64,000 nucleotides of DNA from Flavobacterium faecale (GTDB taxonomy: Bacteria > Bacteroidota > Bacteroidia > Flavobacteriales > Flavobacteriaceae). A program made the translations under genes and the position numbers. Where the stretch lies: positions 3,570,001 to 3,634,000 of the forward strand of contig NZ_CP020918.1 in the NCBI RefSeq assembly GCF_003076455.1, in the 5' to 3' direction. Positions within the stretch are counted from its first letter, which is position 1. Every line of letters starts with the position of its first letter. The notes under the pieces are model-generated. The model did no database searches, was not told the DNA's origin, and worked only from the letters and a program-made list of their open reading frames with translations. Below are positions 8,827-18,594 of the stretch, in pieces.

Positions 8827-10344
8827 TTACTGTTTTTCCAAATTTTCAGATTTTACTCCTGCTTTAAAGTCTTTCGCCAATTGTAAATATTTTTTGGTCC
8901 TTGCTTCTCCTTCATAGCTATCAAAGACATCACCGTTTCCGAACATTCTAGGGTCATTTTGGATTTTCAATTCCTCAAAAAGTTCCTTATGAAGCTCTTT
9001 TTTTACTTTATCATATTTAGAATTTGAAGCTAAATTATTTAGACATTCAGGATCTTTCTTTAAATCATACAGCTCCTCTTGCGGTCTTTTTTCATAGCAC
9101 ATTATAAATGGCAAACTTTCATGGGGTAGGTTTTTGGTATATTCTTTCGTCGGACTTTCATCTGTATCTCTGTAATCTGCTTCAGGATTTCCAGAAGGCC
9201 ATCTTTCTGGGTGAAAATTATAAGAATAAACAAAGTCTTTATTATGAATGCTACGTACTGGATATCCCCATCCGTTGGGTCTACTTGGGTCATTTCTTTC
9301 ACGTCCTGTGATGACATTGTCTCTGGATTTGCTAGCATTATTATTAAAGATATCGACTAAACTTTTACCTTCAATTTTTTGCATTCCACTACCCTTTTCT
9401 TTAATATTTACAATTTCAAAAACAGTAGGTGCAATATCTGTAAAGCTTGCAAAATCATTGACAACTCTTCCTGGTTTTTCAATCTTATTAGGCCATTTTA
9501 CAGCGAAAGGAATACGAGTTGCAAAATCAAAAGGATGCCCTTTGTATCTAGGAAACGGCATCCCATTATCGGAAGTTACAATAATGATGGTATTCTCCAA
9601 TTCTCCTAAACTTTCTAGGTGGGCTAATATTTTACCTAAATGATTATCATAGTGTTCTACCTCAACAGCATAATCCAAAATATCATTTTTCACAACTTCA
9701 GAATCTCCCCAAAAAGTAGGAAGGAAATCTACATCAGATAATTTTTTTCCGTTTTTATTTACTCCCGACTTATACTCGTAACTTCTGTGTGGCTCTTTGC
9801 AACCATACCAAAAGAAAAAAGGAGTGTCTTTTGGTTTATTAGCCATAAAAACTTTAAAATTCTCTGCATAATCTATTTTATTGATACCCGCAGCAGGAAC
9901 ATTCTTGTTTAGTATTTTATTATATTCTTTGCCTGTCAACTCTCTAACTTTTCCTTTTTCGAATACACCTGGCCCCCAGCCTTTTCCTGTAAAACCAGTA
10001 GCATAGCCATTCTCACCAAGAACTTCAATAAAACTTTTGAATTTATCCGGCCAAACAGGCGTTAGGTTTGCGGCATTTTCTATCTGCCACGGGTTTCTAC
10101 CAGTCACAATTACAGCTCTAGAAGGCGAACATTTACTGCTTGGGGTAAACATATTGTTAAAAAGCAACCCTTCTTTTGCAACTTTATCAAAATTGGGCGT
10201 TTTTAAAAACTTGTAGCCATAAGCACTAGCGTGCGACATATCATCTGCTATGGCAAACAATATATTAGGTCTTTTAGTTTGACCAACCATTACCTGATTC
10301 GTTAGTACAACAAGAAGTAGTACTAATTTTAATTTTATATACAT
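8827..10344 (-). CDS. Family S1 sulfatase (heparan-sulfatase-like)
   Basis: I chose ATG at 10344, which gives the signal peptide [20 protein letters not shown]; a longer frame from 10425 would overlap the neighbour and add a charged, non-signal leader. The first metal motif is FAIADDMS. The formylglycine signature is C-S-P-S-R within [16 protein letters not shown]. The second metal site is [13 protein letters not shown]. The [11 protein letters not shown] and GKGWGPG segments are shared with the split sulfatase at 31802-33341, so the two are paralogues (an S1_8-like branch is my estimate). It lies 19 bp after the previous sulfatase stop, suggesting co-transcription. Confidence 0.87.
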   Translation of the reverse strand: MYIKLKLVLLLVVLTNQVMVGQTKRPNILFAIADDMSHASAYGYKFLKTPNFDKVAKEGLLFNNMFTPSSKCSPSRAVIVTGRNPWQIENAANLTPVWPDKFKSFIEVLGENGYATGFTGKGWGPGVFEKGKVRELTGKEYNKILNKNVPAAGINKIDYAENFKVFMANKPKDTPFFFWYGCKEPHRSYEYKSGVNKNGKKLSDVDFLPTFWGDSEVVKNDILDYAVEVEHYDNHLGKILAHLESLGELENTIIIVTSDNGMPFPRYKGHPFDFATRIPFAVKWPNKIEKPGRVVNDFASFTDIAPTVFEIVNIKEKGSGMQKIEGKSLVDIFNNNASKSRDNVITGRERNDPSRPNGWGYPVRSIHNKDFVYSYNFHPERWPSGNPEADYRDTDESPTKEYTKNLPHESLPFIMCYEKRPQEELYDLKKDPECLNNLASNSKYDKVKKELHKELFEELKIQNDPRMFGNGDVFDSYEGEARTKKYLQLAKDFKAGVKSENLEKQ

Positions 10345-10363
10345 AGGATCTATATTTATTATT

Positions 10364-11953
10364 TTATTCGTCTTTTTCAGCTTTTCCATTTTTCCCACCT
10401 TTTCCGCTTTTTTCTTTTCCTCCATAAACAGCCATATATTTGTTGGCCAATTCTGTTACTTTGGCAGGGTTTGCATTAGCAAGATTTACCAATTCTGTAG
10501 GGTCTTTTTTTATGTTGTATAATTCCCATTTGCCGCCGTTGCGCTGAACAATTTTAAAATCACCCGCTCTAAACATTCGAAAATCTTTGACACCCGAAAT
10601 AAAATAGTCTGGTTCTTTACGCTCTTTTCCATTAAAAATGGGTACTAAAGAACTTCCTTGTAGCGGAATCGTTTTGAATCCTTTTATTGTAGCTGGATAC
10701 TGGATATTCATTAAATCTAAAAATGTTGGTGCGATATCTACAACATGACCCGGCTGATCAGTGATTGTATTTGGCTTAATCTTATTTGGCCAATAGGCGA
10801 TAAAGGAAGTACGTCCGCCGCCTTCATATCCCGACTGTTTAAATTGTCTGAAAGGTGTGTTTCCTACGTTTGCCCATGATGTACGTAAACTCCAATACGA
10901 ATTTGCAGGACCTGGTTCAACGTCTTTAATCAAATTCGAATAAAAAGGACAAGCTCCATTATCACTTAAAAAAAGTACTATGGTATTTTCTAACTTTCCT
11001 TCTTTTTCTAATTTTTTCAGGACACGGCCTATATTTTGATCCATTCTATCTATCATGGCTGCATATACAGACATTTCTAAATCAAGAGAATCCTTTTTAG
11101 CCTCTGACAAACTAGACCATGGAGAATAATTAGAATAATCGGTAACAAACGGACCTCTATGTTTGTTTAAATTATTCTCAGGAGGACTCAATTTATAATC
11201 TTTGGAAATAACGCCTAATTTTTGCATTTTTTCATAGCGCTCTTCTCGTACTTTATCCCAACCCTTTTTATATTTCCCTCTGTACTTTTTAATATCTTCT
11301 GGTCGTGCCTGCAAAGGGTAATGTGCTGCGTGATAAGGTAAATACAAAAAGAAAGGTGTGTCTTTTTTGCTACACGTTTCGTCCAACCATTTTAAAGCAT
11401 AATCCGTCATAAAATCGGTTTTATACAAAGGCGAAATTTCATGCTCAATTTCTTTTGGGTTTAACTTTTTACTTCCTTCGTAAAAAGGATGCGAAAATTC
11501 ACCAGATGGAGGTACAAAATACTCTGTTGTTGACGTAAAATGTAACGAACGGTCAAAAGCATTTTCCGCCTTACAATAATCGGGTATCCAAGTATTAAAG
11601 TGCTCTTTACCACTCATAATCGTTGAATAACCTGCTGTTTTAGCTAAACTGGCTAAATGAACGGCTCCATTTCCACCAGAATACAAACCAGTTAACAAGG
11701 AAGATCTAGTTGCAGCACATTTTGCCATATTGTAAAAGGTAGTAAATCGTAAACCTCCATTTGCCAAACGATCAATATTGGGGGTTTGAATTTCTGCACC
11801 ATAAGCACCAATGTCTGAAAAACCGATATCATCAGCCATAATCAGAACGATATTGGGTTTCTTATCCTTGCTTTGACCAAAAGAGTTAATTGTTATTATC
11901 GAAAGAATTACTGCTAGCAAAATTCTTTTTGAATTAATATATATAGTATTCAT
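10364..11953 (-). CDS. Family S1 sulfatase with CAATR signature
   Basis: This 529-residue protein has a signal peptide ending near SFG-Q. The first metal motif is [16 protein letters not shown]. The modification signature is C79-A-A-T-R, an allowed C-x-A-x-R variant in place of the usual C-x-P-x-R; such variants are associated with the radical-SAM maturases. The second metal site is [10 protein letters not shown]. Relative to the paralogue at 23590-25191 the arrangement is very similar ([15 protein letters not shown] versus LREERLARMKKLGIV). The C-terminus ends in a Lys/Gly-rich tail ([17 protein letters not shown]) that most relatives lack. The gene is tightly spaced on both sides. Confidence 0.88.
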   Translation of the reverse strand: MNTIYINSKRILLAVILSIITINSFGQSKDKKPNIVLIMADDIGFSDIGAYGAEIQTPNIDRLANGGLRFTTFYNMAKCAATRSSLLTGLYSGGNGAVHLASLAKTAGYSTIMSGKEHFNTWIPDYCKAENAFDRSLHFTSTTEYFVPPSGEFSHPFYEGSKKLNPKEIEHEISPLYKTDFMTDYALKWLDETCSKKDTPFFLYLPYHAAHYPLQARPEDIKKYRGKYKKGWDKVREERYEKMQKLGVISKDYKLSPPENNLNKHRGPFVTDYSNYSPWSSLSEAKKDSLDLEMSVYAAMIDRMDQNIGRVLKKLEKEGKLENTIVLFLSDNGACPFYSNLIKDVEPGPANSYWSLRTSWANVGNTPFRQFKQSGYEGGGRTSFIAYWPNKIKPNTITDQPGHVVDIAPTFLDLMNIQYPATIKGFKTIPLQGSSLVPIFNGKERKEPDYFISGVKDFRMFRAGDFKIVQRNGGKWELYNIKKDPTELVNLANANPAKVTELANKYMAVYGGKEKSGKGGKNGKAEKDE

Positions 11954-11972
11954 GCTTATTGTATTTAAAATA

Positions 11973-13469
11973 TTAAAATAAAGTAGACACTCCGTCGTTT
12001 CGAATTTCTAAATAGGTTTTCATCATTGATTTAATTCGATTGGCTTGCTCTGGTTTATTGATCAGATTTTCTGACTCTTTTTCCTGTACATTATCTTTAA
12101 GGTTGTACAGTTCTATTGGAGTAAGTTCTCCTAAAGCCTTCATGCCTTTTCCTTTTAAGATTAATTTATAATCACCATCACGTAAAGCATAGAAAGGACC
12201 ATCTTTTGCTTGAGAAGCATGAACTAAATATTTATGCAGTGGTTTTTTATCTCCTTTTATAAAGACAGGAAGTAGGTCTGCTGAATCCAAAACTTTATCT
12301 TTATCCAAAGAGATTCCAGTAATAGAAGCAATTGTTGCCACCATATCACTAGCATAGATCGGAATATCCGACTGGGTTTTGGGTTTAATTTTACCAGGCC
12401 AAACAGCTATAAATGGAATACGATGCCCACCTTCATAAATAGACGCTTTTTTACCTTTATATTGACCGCTTGAATTGTGCCCCGCCTTCAATAGGACTTC
12501 GTTTTCGTTTAAACCACCATTGTCTGATGTAAATACAAACAGCGTGTTATTATACAATCCCGTTTTCTTTAATGCAGCAATCAACATACCCACTTGTACA
12601 TCCAATTCTACAATCATATCTCCATGGGTTCCCAAAGTAGCTCCAGCTATTTTTACCCCATTTAATGCTGCAGGGGGACTATGTGGGACATGAACTGCTT
12701 GACTGCAGTAATACAAATAAAACGGTTTCTTAGTATAAACCTGCTTATCAATATAGGCAATAGCTTTAGTGGTTAAGATGGAACCCGCTAAAGTTGGATC
12801 CCAATTCGAATCGGCTATACTTCCTTCTTTAACATTTTTAGCTTCATCTGCATATTTTAGTTGTTCAAAAGGGATTCTAGTTATTATTGAGTTCGCCGAA
12901 ATCTTCATGAACTTTCCGTTTTCATAATAGACATAAGGAACATTCTGAATGCCTTCTGGCAAAGCCACCGAATATTCAAAACCATAGTATGGCGCTCCTT
13001 TATCATTTTTTTGATATCCAGAAATGGCTGCAGGACGACTATCCCAATCGCCTCCAAGTCCCCATTTTCCAAAGAAAGCAGTACTATACCCTCCTTTTTT
13101 AGCAATCCGCGCTACGGTTGTAAAATGAGGTTCAATACCTGCATCTCGGTCAGGTCCCCAAACCCCCCAGGGGCTATTCGTATTTCTATACGGTAGATTC
13201 CCTGTCATCATTGAAAAACGTGTTGGAGCACATAAGGATGCTGGTGAATGCGCATCGGAAAATTGCATTCCAAGATCAACTAATTTATCAATATTAGGTG
13301 TAGGCACTATAGGCTCTTTACCCGTTAGTTGCTTGTGATAATAACCGATATCTCCCACTCCTATGTCATCAGACATAATCACTACAATATTCGGCTTCTT
13401 TGTTTGAGCCATAACTACTTGACTCGACAAGATCACTAGGACAATTAAATTTCTTATTATTTTATACAT
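11973..13469 (-). CDS. Family S1 sulfatase, tandem copy A
   Basis: A 498-residue secreted sulfatase with signal peptide ending VMA-Q. The first metal motif is VIMSDDIGVGDIGYY, the signature is C80-A-P-T-R, and the second metal site is FTSDNGGLNENE. It resembles the S1_15-like branch in my judgement. It is followed upstream by a tandem paralogue (13489-14997). The first 180 mature residues are almost identical between the two, while the C-terminal halves differ clearly. The genes are 19 bp apart, so they are probably on one mRNA. Different C-terminal halves may give different substrate preferences. Confidence 0.88.
   Translation of the reverse strand: MYKIIRNLIVLVILSSQVVMAQTKKPNIVVIMSDDIGVGDIGYYHKQLTGKEPIVPTPNIDKLVDLGMQFSDAHSPASLCAPTRFSMMTGNLPYRNTNSPWGVWGPDRDAGIEPHFTTVARIAKKGGYSTAFFGKWGLGGDWDSRPAAISGYQKNDKGAPYYGFEYSVALPEGIQNVPYVYYENGKFMKISANSIITRIPFEQLKYADEAKNVKEGSIADSNWDPTLAGSILTTKAIAYIDKQVYTKKPFYLYYCSQAVHVPHSPPAALNGVKIAGATLGTHGDMIVELDVQVGMLIAALKKTGLYNNTLFVFTSDNGGLNENEVLLKAGHNSSGQYKGKKASIYEGGHRIPFIAVWPGKIKPKTQSDIPIYASDMVATIASITGISLDKDKVLDSADLLPVFIKGDKKPLHKYLVHASQAKDGPFYALRDGDYKLILKGKGMKALGELTPIELYNLKDNVQEKESENLINKPEQANRIKSMMKTYLEIRNDGVSTLF
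12932..13401. repeat. Near-identical 470-bp block, copy A
   Basis: This block matches 14448-14917 at a constant offset of 1516 bp with 5 differences in about 470 bases by eye. Flanking coding DNA of the two sulfatases is much more diverged. Confidence 0.9.
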
Positions 13470-13488
13470 AATGTCATACTGCTATTTA

Positions 13489-14997
13489 TTAATATAAAGT
13501 AGACGCACCATTTTTTCGAACTTCTAAATAGGTGGCTTTCATCGACTTAATTCGATTGGCTTGTTCTGGATTATTAATCAAATTTTTTGCGCCATCTTCT
13601 GTAACATTATCTTTAAGATTGTACAATTCTATTGGAGTAAGTTCTCCTAACACCTTCATACTTTCTCCTTTCATAATTAATTTCCAATCCCCTTCTCTTA
13701 AAGCATAAAAGGGTCCGTCAAGTGCTTGCGATCCATGTATCAGGTATTTGTGAAGTGGCTTCTTGTCTCCTTTTGTTAAAATCGGCAATAGGTTTGCTGA
13801 ATCAAGTACTTTTGTTTTATCCAAAGGCACACCTATAATAGTAGCAATTGTAGCCACCATATCAAGACCATAAATTGGAACATCCGATTGCGTTTTAGGT
13901 TTAATCTTACCAGGCCAAACAGCAATAAATGGAACGCGATGACCCCCTTCATAAATGGATGCCTTTTTTCCTCTATATTGATTACTTGAATTATGACCTG
14001 CCTTCACTAGTGCTTTATCGTCATTTAAACCACCATTATCAGAGGTAAAAACAAATAATGTATTTTCATAAAGTCCATTTTCTTTTAAGGCAGCTAACAA
14101 CATGCCTACTTGAACATCCAATTCAACAATCATATCACCATGTGTTCCTAATGTTGCACCAGCAATTTTTTTTCCATTCAATTCTACTGGAGGTACATGC
14201 GGTGAATGAACAGCCTGACTGCAGTAATACAAATAAAAAGGTTTCTTTGTACGCGCTTGTTGATTTATATAATTGACCGCTTTAGATGTTAAGATAGAAC
14301 CCGCCAAAGATGGATCCCAATTTGAATCACCTGGACTTCCTCCCTTTTCCTTTTTAACCTCTTTCGTAAGCATAGTTTGTGAAAATGCAATTTTTGTCAA
14401 GGTTGAATTTTCCTTTATCTTCATGAAATTTCCATTTTCGTAATAAGCATAAGGAACATTCTGAATCCCTTCTGGCAAAGCCACCGAATATTCAAAACCA
14501 TAGTATGGCGCTCCTTTATCATTTTTTTGATATCCAGAAATGGCTGCAGGACGACTATCCCAATCGCCTCCAAGTCCCCATTTTCCAAAGAAAGCAGTAC
14601 TATACCCTCCTTTTTTAGCAATCCTCGCTACGGTTGTAAAATGAGGTTCAATACCTGCATCTCGGTCAGGTCCCCAAACCCCCCAGGGGCTATTCGTATT
14701 TCTATATGGTAGATTCCCTGTCATCATTGAAAAACGTGTTGGAGCACATAAGGATGCTGGTGAATGCGCATCGGAAAATTGCATTCCAAGATCAACTAAT
14801 TTATCAATATTAGGTGTAGGCACTATAGGCTCTTTACCTGTTAGTTGCTTGTGATAATAACCAATATCTCCCACTCCTATGTCATCAGACATAATCACTA
14901 CAATATTCGGCTTCTTTTGGGCTGCAATCTTTGTGATCGAAAAACAAGCTATTGCAACCAAGGTGAATATTCGAAAATCAACGAGAATCTTATTCAT
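13489..14997 (-). CDS. Family S1 sulfatase, tandem copy B
   Basis: The 502-residue product has its own signal peptide (residues 1-26), unlike that of copy A. It carries VIMSDDIGVGDIGYY, the C84-A-P-T-R signature and FTSDNGGLNDDK. Its DNA is near-identical to copy A over one 470-bp block but diverges on both sides, including in the signal peptide. This is the pattern left by a duplication followed by later gene conversion. Function as for copy A: desulfation of an algal oligosaccharide in the periplasm. Confidence 0.88.
   Translation of the reverse strand: MNKILVDFRIFTLVAIACFSITKIAAQKKPNIVVIMSDDIGVGDIGYYHKQLTGKEPIVPTPNIDKLVDLGMQFSDAHSPASLCAPTRFSMMTGNLPYRNTNSPWGVWGPDRDAGIEPHFTTVARIAKKGGYSTAFFGKWGLGGDWDSRPAAISGYQKNDKGAPYYGFEYSVALPEGIQNVPYAYYENGNFMKIKENSTLTKIAFSQTMLTKEVKKEKGGSPGDSNWDPSLAGSILTSKAVNYINQQARTKKPFYLYYCSQAVHSPHVPPVELNGKKIAGATLGTHGDMIVELDVQVGMLLAALKENGLYENTLFVFTSDNGGLNDDKALVKAGHNSSNQYRGKKASIYEGGHRVPFIAVWPGKIKPKTQSDVPIYGLDMVATIATIIGVPLDKTKVLDSANLLPILTKGDKKPLHKYLIHGSQALDGPFYALREGDWKLIMKGESMKVLGELTPIELYNLKDNVTEDGAKNLINNPEQANRIKSMKATYLEVRKNGASTLY
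14448..14917. repeat. Near-identical 470-bp block, copy B
   Basis: Partner of 12932-13401. It covers the coding region from just after the signal peptide to about residue 205, including the formylglycine signature. Confidence 0.9.
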
Positions 14998-15047
14998 AAT
15001 TATATATATTATTGTGTTTAATTTATTGACAAACTTTCCTTTTTAAA

Positions 15048-16870
15048 CTATTCTACTTTTTTAATGTACACGTAAAAAGCAGCAAAAACGTTATTTTCAT
15101 TGTTCGAGAAAGCGGCTTGCAAATGCTGTCTCCCTTTTGAGAGATAAGCTTTGAAAGTTATTTCCTTTTTCTCCATATCCACATTTTTCTCCATATGAAT
15201 CCCTTCTATATCTAATATTGCTTTTTTAATGTCAAGCTTTACTCCTGCAGGTTTTGCCTCGTACCAAGGAGAATCTTTTCCCAAGGCAGGAACTACACTA
15301 TTAAATCCAAGCCCAGATTCGCTTGGCCACCTTCGCAGTGCTATTTCATACTCCCCTTCACGCTGCACATCGATCATCCAAAATCCGGTCCCTAGAGAAG
15401 GCACTTTGGTAATATAAGGATCTCGAATGTAACTTTGTTCCCAAGTAACGGGAGCATCTGTATGCAGATCGTGAGCGGTAATAATCGTTTCTTTGCGGTT
15501 TGGAGCACCAACTTTATAGGCTTCATAATGTCCAAAATCAGTAGAAGTATACGCCCACCAATTTTCGTAAGCTGTTCTCATGTCTTTGACTTTTTCAGGA
15601 TAATTGCTAGCAATATTTTTTTCTTGTCCAGGGTCTTTGCTTAAATCATACAACTCTTTACCGTTAATCAAACGCCAACTTTCATCCATTACCGAACATT
15701 GTCTCCATTTTTCAGGTTGCTGAACACGGTTATTGTCCACTACGCAATACCGTTTTGGCCAATCTTTTACCTCCTGCCTCATTAATGGCGATAAATCGCG
15801 TCCGTCACGTCCTGTATCAGGATGATTATTTATACCGCACAAACTGACCAAAGTGGGAAGAATATCATAGTTCATTGCCAATTGATTAATATCACGACCG
15901 CCTTCTATTTTTCCATCTTTCCAACGGATAAAGAATGGAACACGATGACCTCCTTCGTATTGAGATCCTTTATATCCTCTCATCCCTGCATTATGAGGAT
16001 ACTTGCTCTTGCCGTCTTTTGTAAGCTGAAAAGCAGCCCCATTATCTGTAGTAAAAATCAAAATTGTATTGTCTTTAATACCTAACTTTTCAAGCTTTTT
16101 TCTAATATCGCCATGTTATCGTCTATGTTGGTAATCATACCATAATAGGCCTTTTGCATTTCGTTTAGCTCCTTGTCATTTTTATAAAGATTATAATATT
16201 TTTCAGGAACATTAAGCGGACCGTGAGGTGCATTAGTAGACAGGTAAACAAAAAAAGGTTCGTCTTTTTTGCTTTCGATAAAATCTATAGCATTCGAAAA
16301 AAATACATCTGTACAATATCCTGTATATTTTTGTGGAATTCCATTATGCCAATACGTATCATCAAAATAATCGTTGTCCCAGTAATCGGGTGTTTGACCA
16401 ACTCCTCCTCCACCAAGTGCCACCGTTTCGTCAAATCCACGGTCTTCTGGGCGATACGGATATTCATCTCCCAAATGCCATTTTCCAAACATACCAGTTG
16501 CATAGCCATTTTGTTTAAAAACTTGTGGCATAATCGTAAACTTCTCTCTCATGATGCTACACCCTCCAATGGTATGCCATACACCCGCACGATTTCCTTC
16601 TGCTCCACTCATCAAACCTGATCGACTAGGAGCACAAGTAGTTCCTGCATGATAATTGGTTAAACTCACCCCTTCATTAGACAATTTATCCATCTGCGGC
16701 GTTTTGATAATTCTGTTGCCATTGGCTCCAACATCACCGTATCCTTGATCGTCGGTAATAATTAAAATTACATTTGGAGGCCTTTTATCAGCTGCTTTTA
16801 CAACAGTTCCTAGTGTTAGGAAAGCAAGAGCCATAATAGACGTAAATCGTTTCATTTTTATCATCATCAT
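15048..16870 (-). pseudogene. Family S1 sulfatase split by a one-base deletion in poly-A
   Basis: The N-terminal frame (16870 to a TAG at 16082-16084) has a signal peptide, LIITDDQGYGDVG and the C79-A-P-S-R signature. The C-terminal frame continues from about 16100 to 15048 with LIFTTDNGAAF, the second metal site. At the junction the minus strand reads GAAAAAAGCTTG with six A; seven A would join the frames and give LEKKLEKLGIKDNTILIF, as expected for this family. A -1 slip on the A run would have the same effect. A close relative lies at 62573-64000 (same YWxNxYFxDxY and CTDVxF segments). As it stands, only an inactive fragment is made unless slippage occurs. Either sequencing error or true lesion. 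Confidence 0.9.
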
Positions 16871-16898
16871 ACTATTTTATTTATATATTTTTTTAAAA

Positions 16899-18503
16899 TT
16901 AATCGTTCCAATGATCCTTGATAATCTTTTGGATGTTAGGATAAGCTCCATCTTCCTCATTTAAATCTTTACGCTTTTGCGCTAATTCTTTCTTTAACTG
17001 CTTTATAACAGCTGCGCATTTAGGATCACCATATCTATTATCCATTTCATAAGGATCTTTTTTTAGGTCATAAAATTCCCAAGCCACTGGTGTTTTGAAA
17101 GCAGGTAGAAAATTTTTATTTTTCCCTTGCCAGTTTACAAGATCCTCTCTGTAAGGTGCTCCATAGAAAAATATAAGTTTGTATTGTTTTGTTCGAATAC
17201 CAAAATGTGCTGGATTATTATGTAGATGCGCCATATGCATCCAGTAACGATAATAAGATGATTGTTGCCAGCCTTTAGGCTCTTTGCCAGCCTTTAAAAT
17301 TTCCGCAAAACTATTTCCCTGCATGTAGTTAGGAGTTTTTCCTCCTGCTAATTCTAAAATCGTTGGCGCAAAATCAGCATTATTTATTATCGCATCTGTT
17401 TTTACTCCGGCTTTAATCATTTTAGGATAACGGACCAAAAAAGGCATATGTAAGGACTCCTCATACATCCAACGCTTATCCATATAATCGTGCTCTCCTA
17501 ACATAAAACCTTGATCTCCAGTATATATGATAATAGTATTATCCATCAAACCTTCTTTTTCTAAGTAATCAAAAATTCTTTTTACATTATCATCAACCCC
17601 TTTTACACATCGCAAATAGCGTTTTAGGTATTCCTGATAGGCTTGTCGTTTATAATCATCATCCGAAAGATTAGGATCTATATTCATATGAACTCCCATA
17701 TTTCGCACTACATTACGTCTCCCAATCGACGAGCCAATGGTATCCATCAAAGAGTTGTTATACCCCTTAGTCCCTACCGATCCATTATTTTTGTTATCCC
17801 ACAAACTCGCTGGCTCTGGAATGGTTACATTTTCTAAATATTGAGCATAACGTGGAGCGAACTCAAACATATCATGCGGTGCCTTAAAATGATGTAATAA
17901 TAAGAAAGGCTTGTTCTTATCTCGTTTGTTTTTCAACCAATCAAGAGTAGCATCGGTAACCACATCAGAAGAATGTCCTTCATATTTTTTACCTGGAAAT
18001 GTTCCTGTTTCTTTGTAGGGACGGTAATTTTTCACCGAATCTGTGGCCCCTTTTTCTATCATCACCGGATTAAAATATTCTCCTTGTCCATAAAATACTT
18101 TGAAATAATCAAAAGCATCTGGGTTTTCTTTTAAATGCCATTTACCAAAAATAGCTGTCTGATACCCTAATTTATGCATCTCTATTGGTAAGTACTGACG
18201 GTCGGCAGGAAGACTACCATCTAAATCAAGTACCCCATTGGCTTGACTGTATTGACCAGTCATTATGGAAGCTCTTGAAGGAGTACATATTCCGTTGGTG
18301 CAAAATGCATTTTTAAAAAGTATTCCTTCCTTGGCTAAGCGATCGATAGTAGGCGTTGGATTTAATTTTGCCAAACGACTTCCGTAGGCTCCAATTGCTT
18401 GCGTGGTATGATCATCTGCCATTATATACAAAATATTAGGCTTGTCTGACTTTGTCGTTTTTTTTATCTGTTGCGAAAAACTTAGTAATGGAAGTAACCC
18501 CAA
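16899..18503 (-). CDS. Family S1 sulfatase, start uncertain
   Basis: The product of about 534 residues carries YIMADDHTTQAIGAYG, the C-T-P-S-R signature (ICTPSRASIMTGQ) and YTGDQGFMLGEHDYMDKRW, a layout seen in the S1_11-like branch. The only in-frame start is TTG at 18503, giving MGLLPLLSFSQQ, which lacks the positive N-region of a signal peptide. The frame stays open upstream to a TGA near 18565 and encodes KSKFFKVIKYSVIVL, a good signal-peptide start, but without an ATG. An ATG at 18564 would read into it if one A of the run at 18549-18552 were missing. The start may therefore be frameshifted. Confidence 0.82.
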   Translation of the reverse strand: MGLLPLLSFSQQIKKTTKSDKPNILYIMADDHTTQAIGAYGSRLAKLNPTPTIDRLAKEGILFKNAFCTNGICTPSRASIMTGQYSQANGVLDLDGSLPADRQYLPIEMHKLGYQTAIFGKWHLKENPDAFDYFKVFYGQGEYFNPVMIEKGATDSVKNYRPYKETGTFPGKKYEGHSSDVVTDATLDWLKNKRDKNKPFLLLHHFKAPHDMFEFAPRYAQYLENVTIPEPASLWDNKNNGSVGTKGYNNSLMDTIGSSIGRRNVVRNMGVHMNIDPNLSDDDYKRQAYQEYLKRYLRCVKGVDDNVKRIFDYLEKEGLMDNTIIIYTGDQGFMLGEHDYMDKRWMYEESLHMPFLVRYPKMIKAGVKTDAIINNADFAPTILELAGGKTPNYMQGNSFAEILKAGKEPKGWQQSSYYRYWMHMAHLHNNPAHFGIRTKQYKLIFFYGAPYREDLVNWQGKNKNFLPAFKTPVAWEFYDLKKDPYEMDNRYGDPKCAAVIKQLKKELAQKRKDLNEEDGAYPNIQKIIKDHWND

Positions 18504-18594
18504 AACGATGACACTATATTTTATTACTTTAAAAAATTTGCTTTTATCTTTTAATAAACCTCATAGAATAACTGCTAATTCTTTCTTGTTTTTA

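Noticed and set aside
9248..9643. 131-codon plus-strand frame within a sulfatase gene
   Set aside because: It is antisense to conserved sulfatase coding sequence and has no signal or domain.
14421..14712. Short open frames on both strands over the tandem sulfatases (also 12905-13196)
   Set aside because: They repeat in both copies only because the underlying 470-bp block is nearly identical; no coding features of their own.
15048..16061. Independent 337-residue sulfatase-like gene with TTG start
   Set aside because: It is the C-terminal half of the frameshifted sulfatase; the TTG is an internal Leu codon.
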